From: Novosphingobium naphthalenivorans NBRC 102051
Lineage (GTDB): Bacteria > Pseudomonadota > Alphaproteobacteria > Sphingomonadales > Sphingomonadaceae
NCBI RefSeq assembly: GCF_001590985.1
Contig: NZ_BCTX01000024.1
Coordinates: 1-64,000, forward strand
Direction: 5' to 3'
Length of the DNA stretch: 64,000 bases
Numbering within the stretch: position 1 is the first letter of the stretch; every line of letters starts with the position of its first letter. Made by a program: the position numbers and the translations under genes. Below are positions 1 through 8,097 of the stretch, one piece after another. The notes beneath the pieces are model-generated. The model made no database searches. It saw nothing but the letters and a program-made list of their open reading frames with translations, and was not told the DNA's origin.

Positions 1-27
1 AACCCTTTCCCGAATGAGAGGTCGTAA

Positions 28-2160
28 ATGCGCAACCTTCTGGGCCGTGCTCTTGCCGTGTCGGCAAGTGTTTCCGCCATTGTTTTCTCACTTTCCGCTG
101 CACCCGCTCTGGCCGGCGCGGACCCGCTTGCTCCGTCGACAGACTGGGGCGATTTCGGGGTCCAGACGCAGTGGATGGATACGGCCGTCAAGCCGGGCGA
201 CGATTTCGACGCCTACGTCAACGGCAAGTGGATTGCCTCGGTGGAATTGCCGGCCGACCGCACCCGCTGGGGATCGTTCATTGAACTGAACGAGCTTTCG
301 CAGCAGCGCCTTCACGCGATCGTTGACGGTCTTCTGGCTGCGAGCCCTGCGCCGGGCACCGATACCGCGCGCGTGGCGGCGGCCTACAAGTCCTTCATGG
401 ATACCGATGCCATTGAAAAGGCGGGTCTCGCTCCGGCGCAGCCCTATCTGAGCCGCATCTTCGCGGCGAAGACGCCGGCCGACGTCATGCGTCTGTTCGG
501 TGAGCCGGGTTATGCCTCGCCGGTGAGCGCCTGGGTCGATGCCGACTCCAAGCAGAGCGACATCTATGCGCTGCACGCCAATATCGGCGGTCTCGGTATG
601 CCCGACCGCGATTATTACCTGAAGCAGGACAAGCGCTCGCTGGAAATCCGCGCGAAGTATCTGGACTACCTCACGTTCCTGCTCGGCAAGGCGGGGTATG
701 CCGATCCTGCCAGCGCGGCCAAGGCGGTGCTGTCGCTCGAAACCCGGATCGCGCAGACCGACTGGGACCGCGCGGGCGCCCGCAATCGCGATCTGACCTA
801 CAACAAGCTGTCTGTGGCCGACTTCGAAGCCCTTGGGGCACCCGGGCTGCTGAAGACGTTCCTCGATACCGTCGGAGCCGGCAAGGCCAGCTACGTCATT
901 GTCGGCGAGATGCCGCCGACGCCGGAAGAGCTGAAGACGGCGGGCATCGATGCCGCCAAGGCGGAGACGCTGTTCGGTGGCGGTATGCCCGCGCTGGCCA
1001 AGCTGTTCGACACGGTGCCGGTGTCCACCTGGCAGGCCTATCTCGCCGCGCATTTCCTCAGCGATCACGCTTCGGTGCTGCCGGCCGATATCGATGCCGC
1101 CAGCTTCGATTTCTACGGCAAGACGCTGACCGGCCAGCCCGAGCAGCGCCCCCGCTGGAAGCGCGGGATCAGCGCTGTTGAAAGCGAAGCAGGTGAGCTT
1201 CTCGGCAAGATCTACGCCGAAAAGTACTATCCGCCCGAGCAGAAGGCGGCGATGGCGGATCTCGTCGCGAACTTGCGCAAGGCAATGGCGGAGAACCTCA
1301 AGGACCTCACCTGGATGGGGCCGGACACCCGCAAGCAGGCCGAGGCCAAGCTCGATGCCTTCACGCCCAAGATTGGCGCGCCCGACAAGTTCAAGGAATA
1401 CGAAGGCCTGACTTTCTCGGCCACCGATCCGCTCGGCAACATGGTCGGTGCGGGGGCCTGGCAGACGGCTTTCGACATGAACCGCATCGGCAAGCCGGTG
1501 GACCGTGCCGAATGGGGCATGTTGCCCGAGACGGTGAACGCCTACTACAACCCCAGCTACAACGAGATCGTCTTCCCCGCGGCGATCCTGCAGCCGCCGT
1601 TCTTCAATCTCACGGCCGATCCGGCCGTGAACTACGGCGCGATCGGCGCGGTGATCGGCCACGAGATGAGCCACGGGTTCGACGATCAGGGCGCCAAGTC
1701 GGACGGCAGCGGCAACTTGCGCAACTGGTGGACGCCTGCCGACAAGGCCGCGTTCCAGAAGCTGCAGGACAAGCTGGCGGGGCAGTACGATCAGTTCTGT
1801 CCGTTCGATGATGGCAAGACCTGCGTGAACGGCAAGCTGACGATGGGTGAGAACATCGGCGATCTCGGCGGGCTCAGCATGGCCTACCGGGCCTACAAGC
1901 TGTCGCTGAACGGCAAGGAAGCGCCGGTGATCGACGGTTTCACCGGCGATCAGCGCTTCTTCATGGCCTGGGCGCAGGTCTGGCGCAGCAAGGTCCGCGA
2001 GGAGCAGGCCCGCCAGTACCTCATCATCGATCCGCACTCGCCGCCGCACTACCGCATCGATGGCATCGTCCGGAACTTCGACGAGTGGTACAAGGCCTTC
2101 GATGTGAAGCCGGGCGACAAGCTCTACCTGCCGCCGCAGCAGCGCGTCCGCATCTGGTAA
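28..2160 (+). CDS. M13 (neprilysin-like) family zinc metallopeptidase, secreted
   Basis: The 710-residue product has a cleavable signal peptide (about residues 1-29, ending in an ALA-type cleavage site), so it should act in the periplasm or outside the cell. The zinc motif HEMSH is at about residues 545-549, and the downstream GENIGD motif (about 607-612) supplies the glutamate ligand typical of peptidase family M13. The C-terminus ends in RVRIW, in line with the family's usual end. The length matches bacterial PepO-like M13 enzymes. The start is the ATG at 28, with a GAGAGG-like ribosome site just before it. The gene appears intact. Its peptide substrates cannot be told from sequence. M13 enzymes generally cut oligopeptides of limited size. 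Confidence 0.93.
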   Translation: MRNLLGRALAVSASVSAIVFSLSAAPALAGADPLAPSTDWGDFGVQTQWMDTAVKPGDDFDAYVNGKWIASVELPADRTRWGSFIELNELSQQRLHAIVDGLLAASPAPGTDTARVAAAYKSFMDTDAIEKAGLAPAQPYLSRIFAAKTPADVMRLFGEPGYASPVSAWVDADSKQSDIYALHANIGGLGMPDRDYYLKQDKRSLEIRAKYLDYLTFLLGKAGYADPASAAKAVLSLETRIAQTDWDRAGARNRDLTYNKLSVADFEALGAPGLLKTFLDTVGAGKASYVIVGEMPPTPEELKTAGIDAAKAETLFGGGMPALAKLFDTVPVSTWQAYLAAHFLSDHASVLPADIDAASFDFYGKTLTGQPEQRPRWKRGISAVESEAGELLGKIYAEKYYPPEQKAAMADLVANLRKAMAENLKDLTWMGPDTRKQAEAKLDAFTPKIGAPDKFKEYEGLTFSATDPLGNMVGAGAWQTAFDMNRIGKPVDRAEWGMLPETVNAYYNPSYNEIVFPAAILQPPFFNLTADPAVNYGAIGAVIGHEMSHGFDDQGAKSDGSGNLRNWWTPADKAAFQKLQDKLAGQYDQFCPFDDGKTCVNGKLTMGENIGDLGGLSMAYRAYKLSLNGKEAPVIDGFTGDQRFFMAWAQVWRSKVREEQARQYLIIDPHSPPHYRIDGIVRNFDEWYKAFDVKPGDKLYLPPQQRVRIW

Positions 2161-2166
2161 GGGTTC

Positions 2167-2217
2167 CTGCGGGGGGCCGGCATGGCGCGGTGCGCTGCGC
2201 TGTCCGGTTCCCCGCAG
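2167..2217 (+). terminator. Stem-loop after the M13 peptidase gene, possible terminator
   Basis: CTGCGGGG at 2167-2174 pairs with CCCCGCAG at 2210-2217, and inner CCGG blocks can extend the stem. No T-run follows, so this would be a weak or factor-assisted terminator. It lies directly after the peptidase stop codon and before the region that should carry the uppP promoter. Confidence 0.3.
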
Positions 2218-2314
2218 TACAGCATCCCCTGTAGTATAAATTGTCCCAACTATTTTTGCAGTGCAGTACGAGCCGGGTTGACTTGCCCGGCGCGTCGGGC
2301 ATGACCTGCCGCCG

Positions 2315-3127
2315 ATGGACCTGACCTTTACTGCGATCCTCCTCGGCATTGTCGAGGGCCTCACCGAGTTCCTGCCGGTCTCATCGACCGGGCACCTCAT
2401 CCTTGCCACTGAACTGTTCGGCTATGATGCTGCCCAGTGGGCCACGTTCAACATCGTCATCCAGCTGGGCGCGATCCTGGCAGTGATCGTGCAGTTCTGG
2501 CGCACGTTCTGGGCGGTGGGCATGGGGCTGCTGAAGTTCAATCCCACCTCGATCCGCTTCGTGCGCAATGTGCTGGTGGCGTTCCTGCCCTCGGCCGTGA
2601 TCGGCCTTGCGCTCAAGCACTATATCGAGGCGCTTCTCGGCCAGCCCAGCGTTGTGGCCTGGGCGCTGATCGTGGGCGGTATCGCCATTCTCGGGATCGA
2701 GAAGGTCGCGAAGCAGGGGCCGCTCACGGGCGTGGCCGAACTGCCGCTGAAAAAGTGCATCGGCGTCGGTTTCGCGCAGTGCCTGGCGATGGTGCCGGGC
2801 GTCAGCCGTTCGGGCGCGACGATCATGGGTGCGCTGGCGATGGGGGTCGAGCGCCGCACGGCGGCCGAGTTCAGCTTCTTCCTGGCAGTGCCGACGATGA
2901 TGGGCGCGACCACGCTGGAATTGTGGGGCGCCCGGCATGAACTGGCCGCCGGGGCCGGGCCGGTGGGCTGGAACGAGATCGCGATCGGCTTTTTCGTGGC
3001 CTTCGTGGTCGCGCTGGTCGTCATCAAGGCCTTCATGGCCTTCGTCAGCCGCTCGGGCTTTGCGCCTTTCGCCTGGTATCGTATCGTTGCCGGCGCGGCG
3101 GCACTGTTCCTGCTCGCGAGGATGTGA
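2315..3127 (+). CDS. uppP: Undecaprenyl-diphosphate phosphatase (UppP/BacA family)
   Basis: This 270-residue polytopic membrane protein removes a phosphate from undecaprenyl diphosphate to regenerate the lipid carrier for peptidoglycan and other glycans, as known for the BacA family. Both family motifs are visible: the N-terminal EGLTEFLPVSSTGHL block (about residues 14-28) and the PGVSRSGATI block (from about residue 161). Several hydrophobic segments cover the rest. It also confers bacitracin tolerance in characterised relatives. Starting at ATG 2315 gives the MDLT N-terminus common in the family. A kinase gene follows 22 bases after the stop codon and may be co-transcribed. Confidence 0.95.
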   Translation: MDLTFTAILLGIVEGLTEFLPVSSTGHLILATELFGYDAAQWATFNIVIQLGAILAVIVQFWRTFWAVGMGLLKFNPTSIRFVRNVLVAFLPSAVIGLALKHYIEALLGQPSVVAWALIVGGIAILGIEKVAKQGPLTGVAELPLKKCIGVGFAQCLAMVPGVSRSGATIMGALAMGVERRTAAEFSFFLAVPTMMGATTLELWGARHELAAGAGPVGWNEIAIGFFVAFVVALVVIKAFMAFVSRSGFAPFAWYRIVAGAAALFLLARM

Positions 3128-3149
3128 ACAAAGGGCATGGGAGACCGGC

Positions 3150-3932
3150 ATGGGTAAGGGACTGGGGCGGAAGGACTACGAGGCCCTGCTCGAACCGATG
3201 CAGGAGGAACTGGTCGCCATGGCGCGCTGGGCCGATGCGACCGGCGCGCGTATTCTGGTACTGTTCGAAGGGCGCGATACGGCCGGCAAGGGCGGCGCGA
3301 TCCACGCGATCCTGGAGCATCTCAACACCCGTCAGTGCCGCACCGTCGCGCTGCCCGCCCCCAGCGCGCGGGAAAAGGGCGAGTGGTATTTCCAGCGTTA
3401 TGTCCCGCATCTGCCCGCTGCCGGCGAGGTCGTGCTGTTCGACCGGTCCTGGTACAACCGCGCGGGCGTGGAAAAGGTCATGGGCTATGCCACCGATCCG
3501 CAGGTGGAGGCATTCCTGCGCCAGGCGCCGGTGTTCGAAAAGCTGCTGACCGACGATGGCATCCTGCTGTTCAAGTACTGGCTCACCTGCGACCAGGAAG
3601 AGCAGGAGGAGCGCCTGCTGGAGCGGCTCGATAATCCGCTCAAGCGCTGGAAGCTGTCTCCCGTCGATATTGCCGCGCGGGAGAAGTACAAGGACTATAC
3701 CAAGGCGCGCGAACGGATGCTGGAGGCGACCGATACCAAGCACGCCCCCTGGACGCTGGTCGACTTCAACGACCAGAAGCATGGCCGCCTGACTCTGATT
3801 CGCGACTTGCTCGACCGGTTGCCGGATACGCGCTGTGATCCGCCCGAACTCGATATGAAGCCGCTCGAAGAAAAGCCGAAGAAGGAGAAATTCGGCGCTC
3901 TTAAGCCGATCAAGCCGTTTCCGCTGCCCTGA
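3150..3932 (+). CDS. Polyphosphate kinase 2 (PPK2) family protein
   Basis: The 260-residue cytoplasmic protein carries the PPK2 Walker A motif EGRDTAGKGG (from about residue 40) and the Walker B/lid region FDRSWYNRAGVE (from about residue 97). PPK2 enzymes transfer phosphate between polyphosphate and nucleotides. Whether this one favours GDP, ADP or AMP cannot be read from sequence. The frame stays open further upstream into uppP. ATG 3150 is chosen because it starts the conserved region and leaves a short gap after uppP. The C-terminal tail (from about residue 235) is Lys/Glu-rich and probably disordered. Confidence 0.9.
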   Translation: MGKGLGRKDYEALLEPMQEELVAMARWADATGARILVLFEGRDTAGKGGAIHAILEHLNTRQCRTVALPAPSAREKGEWYFQRYVPHLPAAGEVVLFDRSWYNRAGVEKVMGYATDPQVEAFLRQAPVFEKLLTDDGILLFKYWLTCDQEEQEERLLERLDNPLKRWKLSPVDIAAREKYKDYTKARERMLEATDTKHAPWTLVDFNDQKHGRLTLIRDLLDRLPDTRCDPPELDMKPLEEKPKKEKFGALKPIKPFPLP

Positions 3933-4077
3933 AGGCGCGCCTCCGGCTTGACTTTCCCCCCTCTCTGACGCATGGGCCGCAGCCTTGAAGGGCGGCGCAT
4001 TGTTGCCGCCCGACGTTTTTCAATGGAACAGGCCGACCTGCCAGGGCGGCTAACACGAGAGATTACAGGAACCCGCC

Positions 4078-4245
4078 ATGGCGAAGCCCGCAACCGTAAA
4101 GATCCGTCTGGTCTCGACCGCCGACACCGGATTTTTCTATGTCACCAAGAAGAATCCCCGCAACACGACCGAGAAGATGAACTTCCGCAAGTATGACCCG
4201 GTCGTGCGCAAGCACGTCGAGTTCAAGGAAGCCAAGATCAAGTAA
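4078..4245 (+). CDS. rpmG: 50S ribosomal protein L33
   Basis: This 55-residue basic protein starts [18 protein letters not shown] and contains the YVTKKNPRN and [10 protein letters not shown] segments typical of bacterial L33, a small protein of the large ribosomal subunit. It has no CxxC zinc pairs, so it is a zinc-independent L33. The gene sits alone between PPK2 and lolA with about 145 bases upstream. That gap holds a TTGACT hexamer at 3949-3954, but I found no convincing -10 box. It is too short for many ORF cut-offs. Confidence 0.96.
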   Translation: MAKPATVKIRLVSTADTGFFYVTKKNPRNTTEKMNFRKYDPVVRKHVEFKEAKIK

Positions 4246-4287
4246 GGTTCACAGGCCATTCAAGGCTGTGTACCTAGGGACACAGCC

Positions 4288-4944
4288 ATGAAGAACCTGA
4301 CCCAGACCTTTCGCAATTGCGTTGGCGCGGCCGCTTTGGCCGCGCTTTCCGTTCCAGCCCTCGTTCCTGCGGCTCCGGCCTTCGCCGCGAGCCCGGCCGA
4401 GACCAGGCAGCTCGATCAGGCTGTTGCAGCCCTGCGCGGCATCTCGACGATGAAGGCGGACTTCATCCAGACCGACCGCAAGGGGCAGACCGTGCGCGGC
4501 ACGCTGACGCTCAAGCGTCCGGGGCGCATCCGGTTCCAGTACGAAAAGAGCGCGCAGATGCTGATCGTGGGCGACGGTAAGGCGCTCACGCTGGTCGATT
4601 ATGCCGTCGATCAGGTCCAGCGCTGGCCGATCAGCGACAGCCCGCTGGGCGCACTGCTCGATCCGCACCGCGACGTGGCGAAATTCGGCAAGGTCCTGCC
4701 CACGGGCAATCCCGACGTCATCAGTATCGAGGTGCGTGACAAGTCGCATCCCGAATACGGGGTGATCACGCTGATCTTCACCCGCAAGGCCTCGGCGCCG
4801 GGGGGACTCGAACTCACGTACTGGGTCGCGCTCGATTCGCAGAATCAGCGCACCACGATTGCGCTGTCCAATCAGCGCTACGGGATGCCTGTGACGGACA
4901 ATGACTTCCGCTGGACGGACCCGCGCAGGAAGTCCCGTCGATAG
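4288..4944 (+). CDS. lolA: LolA-like outer-membrane lipoprotein carrier protein
   Basis: The 218-residue product has an N-terminal signal peptide (about residues 1-33, cut near AFA-AS) and a LolA/LolB-type beta fold. The typical early segment MKADFIQTDRKGQTVRGTL and the RPGRIRFQYE strand are present. LolA proteins ferry lipoproteins through the periplasm from the LolCDE complex to the outer membrane. Sphingomonads often carry this short LolA form, but other lipid-binding roles are possible. The gene begins 42 bases after rpmG. An 8-bp-stem hairpin (TTTGTCGC at 4955-4962 with GCGACAAA at 4979-4986) follows the stop and may end or trim the transcript. Confidence 0.85.
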   Translation: MKNLTQTFRNCVGAAALAALSVPALVPAAPAFAASPAETRQLDQAVAALRGISTMKADFIQTDRKGQTVRGTLTLKRPGRIRFQYEKSAQMLIVGDGKALTLVDYAVDQVQRWPISDSPLGALLDPHRDVAKFGKVLPTGNPDVISIEVRDKSHPEYGVITLIFTRKASAPGGLELTYWVALDSQNQRTTIALSNQRYGMPVTDNDFRWTDPRRKSRR

Positions 4945-4994
4945 AAAACGGCGGTTTGTCGCAAGGTGTCACGCCTCAGCGACAAATTGCGACA

Positions 4995-5171
4995 GTTTCC
5001 TGAATATCGTTCACCTAGCAGCAAGGCAGTTGCTCCTAATGTGAACTGGTCAGTACGGCTTGAGGCGGGTTTCCCCCCTGTTGCCCACGCCTCCTGAACC
5101 GGCTGTACTGATCCTAGCGTGACGAACGCTTACAGGAACCCTCGAGCCTCTGCCCCCGGCTCGAGGGTTTT
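4995..5171 (+). ncRNA. Candidate structured non-coding RNA (6S-like rod) ending in a terminator
   Basis: The lolA-xth gap (4945-5433, 489 bases) has no plausible gene but can fold into a long rod. TTCCTG 4997-5002 pairs with CAGGAA 5133-5138, CGTTC 5008-5012 with GAACG 5124-5128, GGTCAGTAC 5048-5056 with GTACTGATCC 5105-5114 (one bulge), and GAGGCG 5062-5067 with CGCCTC 5088-5093. An asymmetric open region lies between the second and third stems, and its 5' side holds a small hairpin, AGCAA/TTGCT. A strong terminator follows at once. A closed rod with a central bubble and a terminator resembles 6S RNA, but I cannot confirm the family. Strand and 5' end are inferred from the terminator. Confidence 0.4.
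5139..5171 (+). terminator. Rho-independent terminator
   Basis: CCCTCGAGCC (5139-5148) pairs perfectly with GGCTCGAGGG (5158-5167) around a 9-base loop and is followed by TTTT. It is about 190 bases beyond the lolA stop, too far to be an ordinary lolA terminator. This is one reason to suspect an RNA gene just upstream. Confidence 0.65.
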
Positions 5172-5219
5172 CCTGTTTTTGGCGGTTTTCCTGTTTTTGG
5201 CGGTTTTCCTGTTTTTGGC
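5166..5219. repeat. Three perfect tandem copies of an 18-bp unit
   Basis: The unit GGTTTTCCTGTTTTTGGC is repeated three times without change (5166-5183, 5184-5201, 5202-5219), starting inside the terminator tail. Because 18 is a multiple of three, it creates an artificial hydrophobic FLFLAV repeat in one reading frame, but no real gene is apparent there. Copy number may vary between strains. Confidence 0.9.
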
Positions 5220-5370
5220 CTGCCTTTTCCGTCCGGACGGGCTGCGAACGGCGCCTCGCTGCGCTTCCGGTGCTCACGGCCGGAAGGCCGCTGCGCGCAG
5301 GTCTCGTTCGGCACCATTCTCGCTCCGGCCGAACGAAAAATTCAGGCCAAAAACGCACTTCCCCGCCCGC

Positions 5371-5393
5371 TCATCCTGAGCTTGTCGAAGGGG
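5371..5393. repeat. Dispersed short repeat (TCCTGAGCTTGTCGAAGG type)
   Basis: The 17-mer CCTGAGCTTGTCGAAGG occurs here and again near the window end (63961-63983). It is a short, partly dyad-symmetric extragenic sequence that I associate with sphingomonad genomes. It lies just upstream of xth. Confidence 0.6.
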
Positions 5394-5433
5394 CCTCTGG
5401 CCTTTCCGCCATGCGGTCCCTAAAGCCTGCGGC

Positions 5434-6222
5434 ATGAAGATCGCCACCTGGAACATCAATTCCGTCCGTCTCCGCATCGATCAGGTCGAGCGGTTTCTCA
5501 CCGAGCAGGCGCCCGACGTGCTGTGCCTGCAGGAGATCAAGGTCGCCGAGAATCTCTTCCCGCACGAGATGTTCGAGCGTCTGGGATACACCCACCGCGC
5601 CATCCACGGGCAGAAGGGCTACCACGGCGTCGCCACCGTCTCGAAAGTGCCGTTCACCGAATTCAGCCGCCATGACTGGCAGGACAATGGCGAGGCCCGT
5701 CACGTCGGCGTGGAATTGCAGGGCGCCGGGCAGGGCATGATCCTCGAAAACGTCTATATCCCGGCCGGTGGCGATGTCGCCGACCGCGAGGTGAATCCGA
5801 AGTTCGGCCAGAAGCTCGATTTTCTCGGCCGCATGACCGAATGGGCGGACAAGATTGACCGGCCCACGCTGATCGTCGGCGATTTCAACATCGCCCCGCT
5901 CGATTGCGACGTTTACGATCACAAGGCGCTGATCAAGGTCGTCAGCCACACCCCGATCGAGGTGGAGACACTGGGCCGCTTTCAGGATGCGCATGGCTGG
6001 GTGGATCTCGGCCGCCGGTTCATCCCCGCGCCGGAGCGCAACTATTCCTGGTGGTCCTACCGCAGCTATTGGCGGGCCAAGGATCAGGGCCGCCGTCTCG
6101 ACCACATGTGGGCTTCGCCCGAACTGGCCTCGCAGGCCAAGGCGCACTGGTTCGTCGAGGAAACCCGCAAGTGGGAGCAGCCGAGCGACCACGTGCCGCT
6201 GATCACGGAGTTCGACCTCTGA
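5434..6222 (+). CDS. xth: Exodeoxyribonuclease III
   Basis: The 262-residue enzyme belongs to the endonuclease/exonuclease/phosphatase superfamily. ExoIII removes 3'-blocking groups and incises abasic sites in base-excision repair. Visible family motifs are WNINSVR (residues 5-11), LQEIKV (about 31-36, metal-binding Glu), the GDFNIAPLD block (about 149-157) and the C-terminal SDHVPLITEF with the catalytic Asp-His. The length fits XthA. ATG 5434 directly begins the conserved MKIATWN sequence. The ribA frame starts at or immediately after its stop codon, so the two are probably co-transcribed. Confidence 0.95.
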   Translation: MKIATWNINSVRLRIDQVERFLTEQAPDVLCLQEIKVAENLFPHEMFERLGYTHRAIHGQKGYHGVATVSKVPFTEFSRHDWQDNGEARHVGVELQGAGQGMILENVYIPAGGDVADREVNPKFGQKLDFLGRMTEWADKIDRPTLIVGDFNIAPLDCDVYDHKALIKVVSHTPIEVETLGRFQDAHGWVDLGRRFIPAPERNYSWWSYRSYWRAKDQGRRLDHMWASPELASQAKAHWFVEETRKWEQPSDHVPLITEFDL

Positions 6223-6254
6223 GTACAGGCCTGCCTTCTCCCGGTGCCCGCCGG

Positions 6255-7289
6255 GTGGCGCTTGCGCTCGACGCGCTGCGTCATGGCTGGCCGGTGCGCG
6301 TGGGCGGCGGCGCTGTGCTGCTGCCGGCCGAGACCGGCTTCGCCATTGGTGCCACGGCGCCGCGGATGCTGATCTCAGCGGCACGGGCAGTGACGCTCAA
6401 GCTTGCCAACCAGCGCGAGGCCGCCGTGCCCGAAGCACCGGTACTGATTCGGGCGGCCGAACCCTTCGATCTGGAAACCGCGCGCGGCGTGGCCGATCCG
6501 GCGCTCGATCTCGTCCATCCGATGAAGGGGCCATTCGCGGCCGAGCCGATCGGCGATATCGAGGCGGCTCGCACTGCGATGGAACTGGCCCGGCTCGCCG
6601 GCATCCTTCCCGCGTTCCTCGCCGGCCCTGCGCTGGATGGCGAAGTGCAGGATGTCTCGCCCGAAGACCTTGCCGAATGGAAGGACACGCGCCGCCTGCA
6701 GATCGCCTCGCGCGCCCGGCTGCCGGTTGAGGCCTGCGAGGACGCCGAGATCGTTGCCTTCCGCGCGCTGGACGACTTGCGCGAGCATGTCGCGCTTGTC
6801 ATCGGCAAGCAGAACGGGGACCGCGCGCCGCTGGTGCGGCTGCATTCCGAATGCCTGACCGGCGATATCCTCGGCAGTCTCAAATGCGATTGCGGGCCGC
6901 AGCTTCACGCCGCGCTTCATGCCATGGCGGACGAGGCGAAGGCGGGGGGCTGGGGCGTGCTGCTCTACCTGCGGCAGGAAGGGCGCGGCATCGGCCTCGT
7001 CAACAAGCTGCGCGCCTACCGGCTGCAGGACTTCGGCTTCGACACCGTCGATGCCAACAACCGCCTCGGCCTGCCCACCGAAGCGCGCGACTTCCCGGTG
7101 GCGGCGCGGATGCTGGACCTGCTGGGCGTCCATGCGATCCGGCTGATGACCAACAACCCGGCCAAGGTGGAGGCGCTGAGGGGCGTCGGCGTCGATGTGA
7201 TCGAGCGGGTGCCGCACCAGTTGCCGCCCAATCCGCACAATCTGCACTATCTCGAAACCAAGCGGGACCGCACCGGCCACTTGCTGTGA
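6255..7289 (+). CDS. ribA: GTP cyclohydrolase II (riboflavin biosynthesis)
   Basis: GTP cyclohydrolase II opens GTP to make the first riboflavin precursor. The C-terminal half has the zinc motif SECLTGDILGSLKCDCG and the active-site LRQEGRGIGLVNK, both diagnostic. The first ~150 residues (VALALDALRHGWPV onward) form an extra N-terminal region that lacks a recognisable RibB active site. This long single-function form is what I would expect in sphingomonads. The start is uncertain. GTG 6255 is the first standard codon, but CTG 6219, which overlaps the xth stop and has GGAG at 6207-6210, would give a longer N-terminus. The frame is also open far back into xth, which is not meaningful. Confidence 0.9.
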   Translation: MALALDALRHGWPVRVGGGAVLLPAETGFAIGATAPRMLISAARAVTLKLANQREAAVPEAPVLIRAAEPFDLETARGVADPALDLVHPMKGPFAAEPIGDIEAARTAMELARLAGILPAFLAGPALDGEVQDVSPEDLAEWKDTRRLQIASRARLPVEACEDAEIVAFRALDDLREHVALVIGKQNGDRAPLVRLHSECLTGDILGSLKCDCGPQLHAALHAMADEAKAGGWGVLLYLRQEGRGIGLVNKLRAYRLQDFGFDTVDANNRLGLPTEARDFPVAARMLDLLGVHAIRLMTNNPAKVEALRGVGVDVIERVPHQLPPNPHNLHYLETKRDRTGHLL

Positions 7290-7331
7290 GCGGGATTGGG
7301 CCGGGGCACCCATCGGCGCCCCGGCACCGGA

Positions 7332-7631
7332 TCACGGCATCAGCAGGCCGATGACCGCGATCACGCCCGCTACCGTTCCGATGAACAGCGCGGCCCTGAC
7401 CATGTCCCTGGGCTTGAAGCGGTCGATGTGCTGGGCCCGGTAGGCTTGGTAATGCTCTGCAACATCGGGGTCCGAGGCGAGCATCCCTAAGTCCAGCGGG
7501 GTGGCCACGCGGTCGAACCAGTTGGCGAGTTCGGCAAGTTCGGCCGGGGTGTTGTCGGGATAGCGGGAAAGGAGGGCGCCGATACGGGCGCGTTCTTCGT
7601 CGGCAATGGCGCCGGCGTTATGCGGGTTCAT
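7332..7631 (-). CDS. Small membrane-anchored protein of unknown function
   Basis: This 99-residue protein has an acidic, helical, soluble N-terminal part (about residues 1-70, with PAELAELANWFDRV) and one hydrophobic C-terminal segment (about 80-98, FIGTVAGVIAVIGLLM), so it is probably tail-anchored in the inner membrane. I do not recognise a named family. It converges with ribA, and a GC-rich stem (GCCGGGGC 7300-7307 with GCCCCGGC 7318-7325) lies between their ends. It may be the last gene of the minus-strand group that begins with the beta-helix protein. Confidence 0.7.
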   Translation of the reverse strand: MNPHNAGAIADEERARIGALLSRYPDNTPAELAELANWFDRVATPLDLGMLASDPDVAEHYQAYRAQHIDRFKPRDMVRAALFIGTVAGVIAVIGLLMP

Positions 7632-7697
7632 GGATTTTCTCGTTCTGAACGGGATGGAAAAAGCGGCGCGCGGCAGGCGCGGCGCTGGTGGTCCGAT

Positions 7698-8051
7698 TCA
7701 GGCGAGGGGCGGGGCCCTGCTGTCGGGCAGGCGCGAGGGATGGTCGCGCGGTGGCGGGCCGCGGGCTTCCGGGCGCAAGTGCGGCGTTGCAAGGACCATG
7801 CGGGGGCGTGGTTCGGGCCGGACCGGCGCCAGCGTGCGCGGCACGGGCGGTGTGACTTGCACCGGCGCCGTCTCGCTGTCGCCCCGGCGCGCGGTGGAGA
7901 CGGCGACGTCGATGGTCGAGGCGCTGAAGGCGGAGCCGGGCGGCCGGTCGAGCGGCGCGCGGATCGGCGTGGCGGCCTGCAGGCCGACCACGGCCAGCAC
8001 CAGCAGCGTCCAGAAACGCAGGTGCGCCAGAGAGGAAAGCCGCCAGGTCAT
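7698..8051 (-). CDS. Hypothetical protein, proline/arginine-rich with N-terminal hydrophobic segment
   Basis: The 117-residue product has a hydrophobic N-terminal segment (about residues 9-27) that could be a signal or anchor, followed by a low-complexity Pro/Arg-rich region. No family is recognised. It starts 46 bases after the stop of the upstream minus-strand beta-helix gene, so they may share a transcript. The opposite strand also has long open frames through this GC-rich stretch. Coding status therefore rests mainly on the plausible N-terminus and the gene order. Confidence 0.45.
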   Translation of the reverse strand: MTWRLSSLAHLRFWTLLVLAVVGLQAATPIRAPLDRPPGSAFSASTIDVAVSTARRGDSETAPVQVTPPVPRTLAPVRPEPRPRMVLATPHLRPEARGPPPRDHPSRLPDSRAPPLA

Positions 8052-8097
8052 CGGGCCTAGCTAGGCCCGGCCGAGGCCAAGGGCAAGTTTGCTCCCG

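Noticed and set aside
88-2409. Very long minus-strand open frame (773 codons) opposite the M13 peptidase and start of uppP
   Set aside because: It is a shadow frame of two clear plus-strand genes in GC-rich DNA. The translation is low-complexity and has no family match.
5119-5379. Open frame with repeated FLFLAV, resembling a hydrophobic peptide
   Set aside because: It is produced by three perfect tandem copies of an 18-bp unit next to a terminator. No ribosome site supports it.
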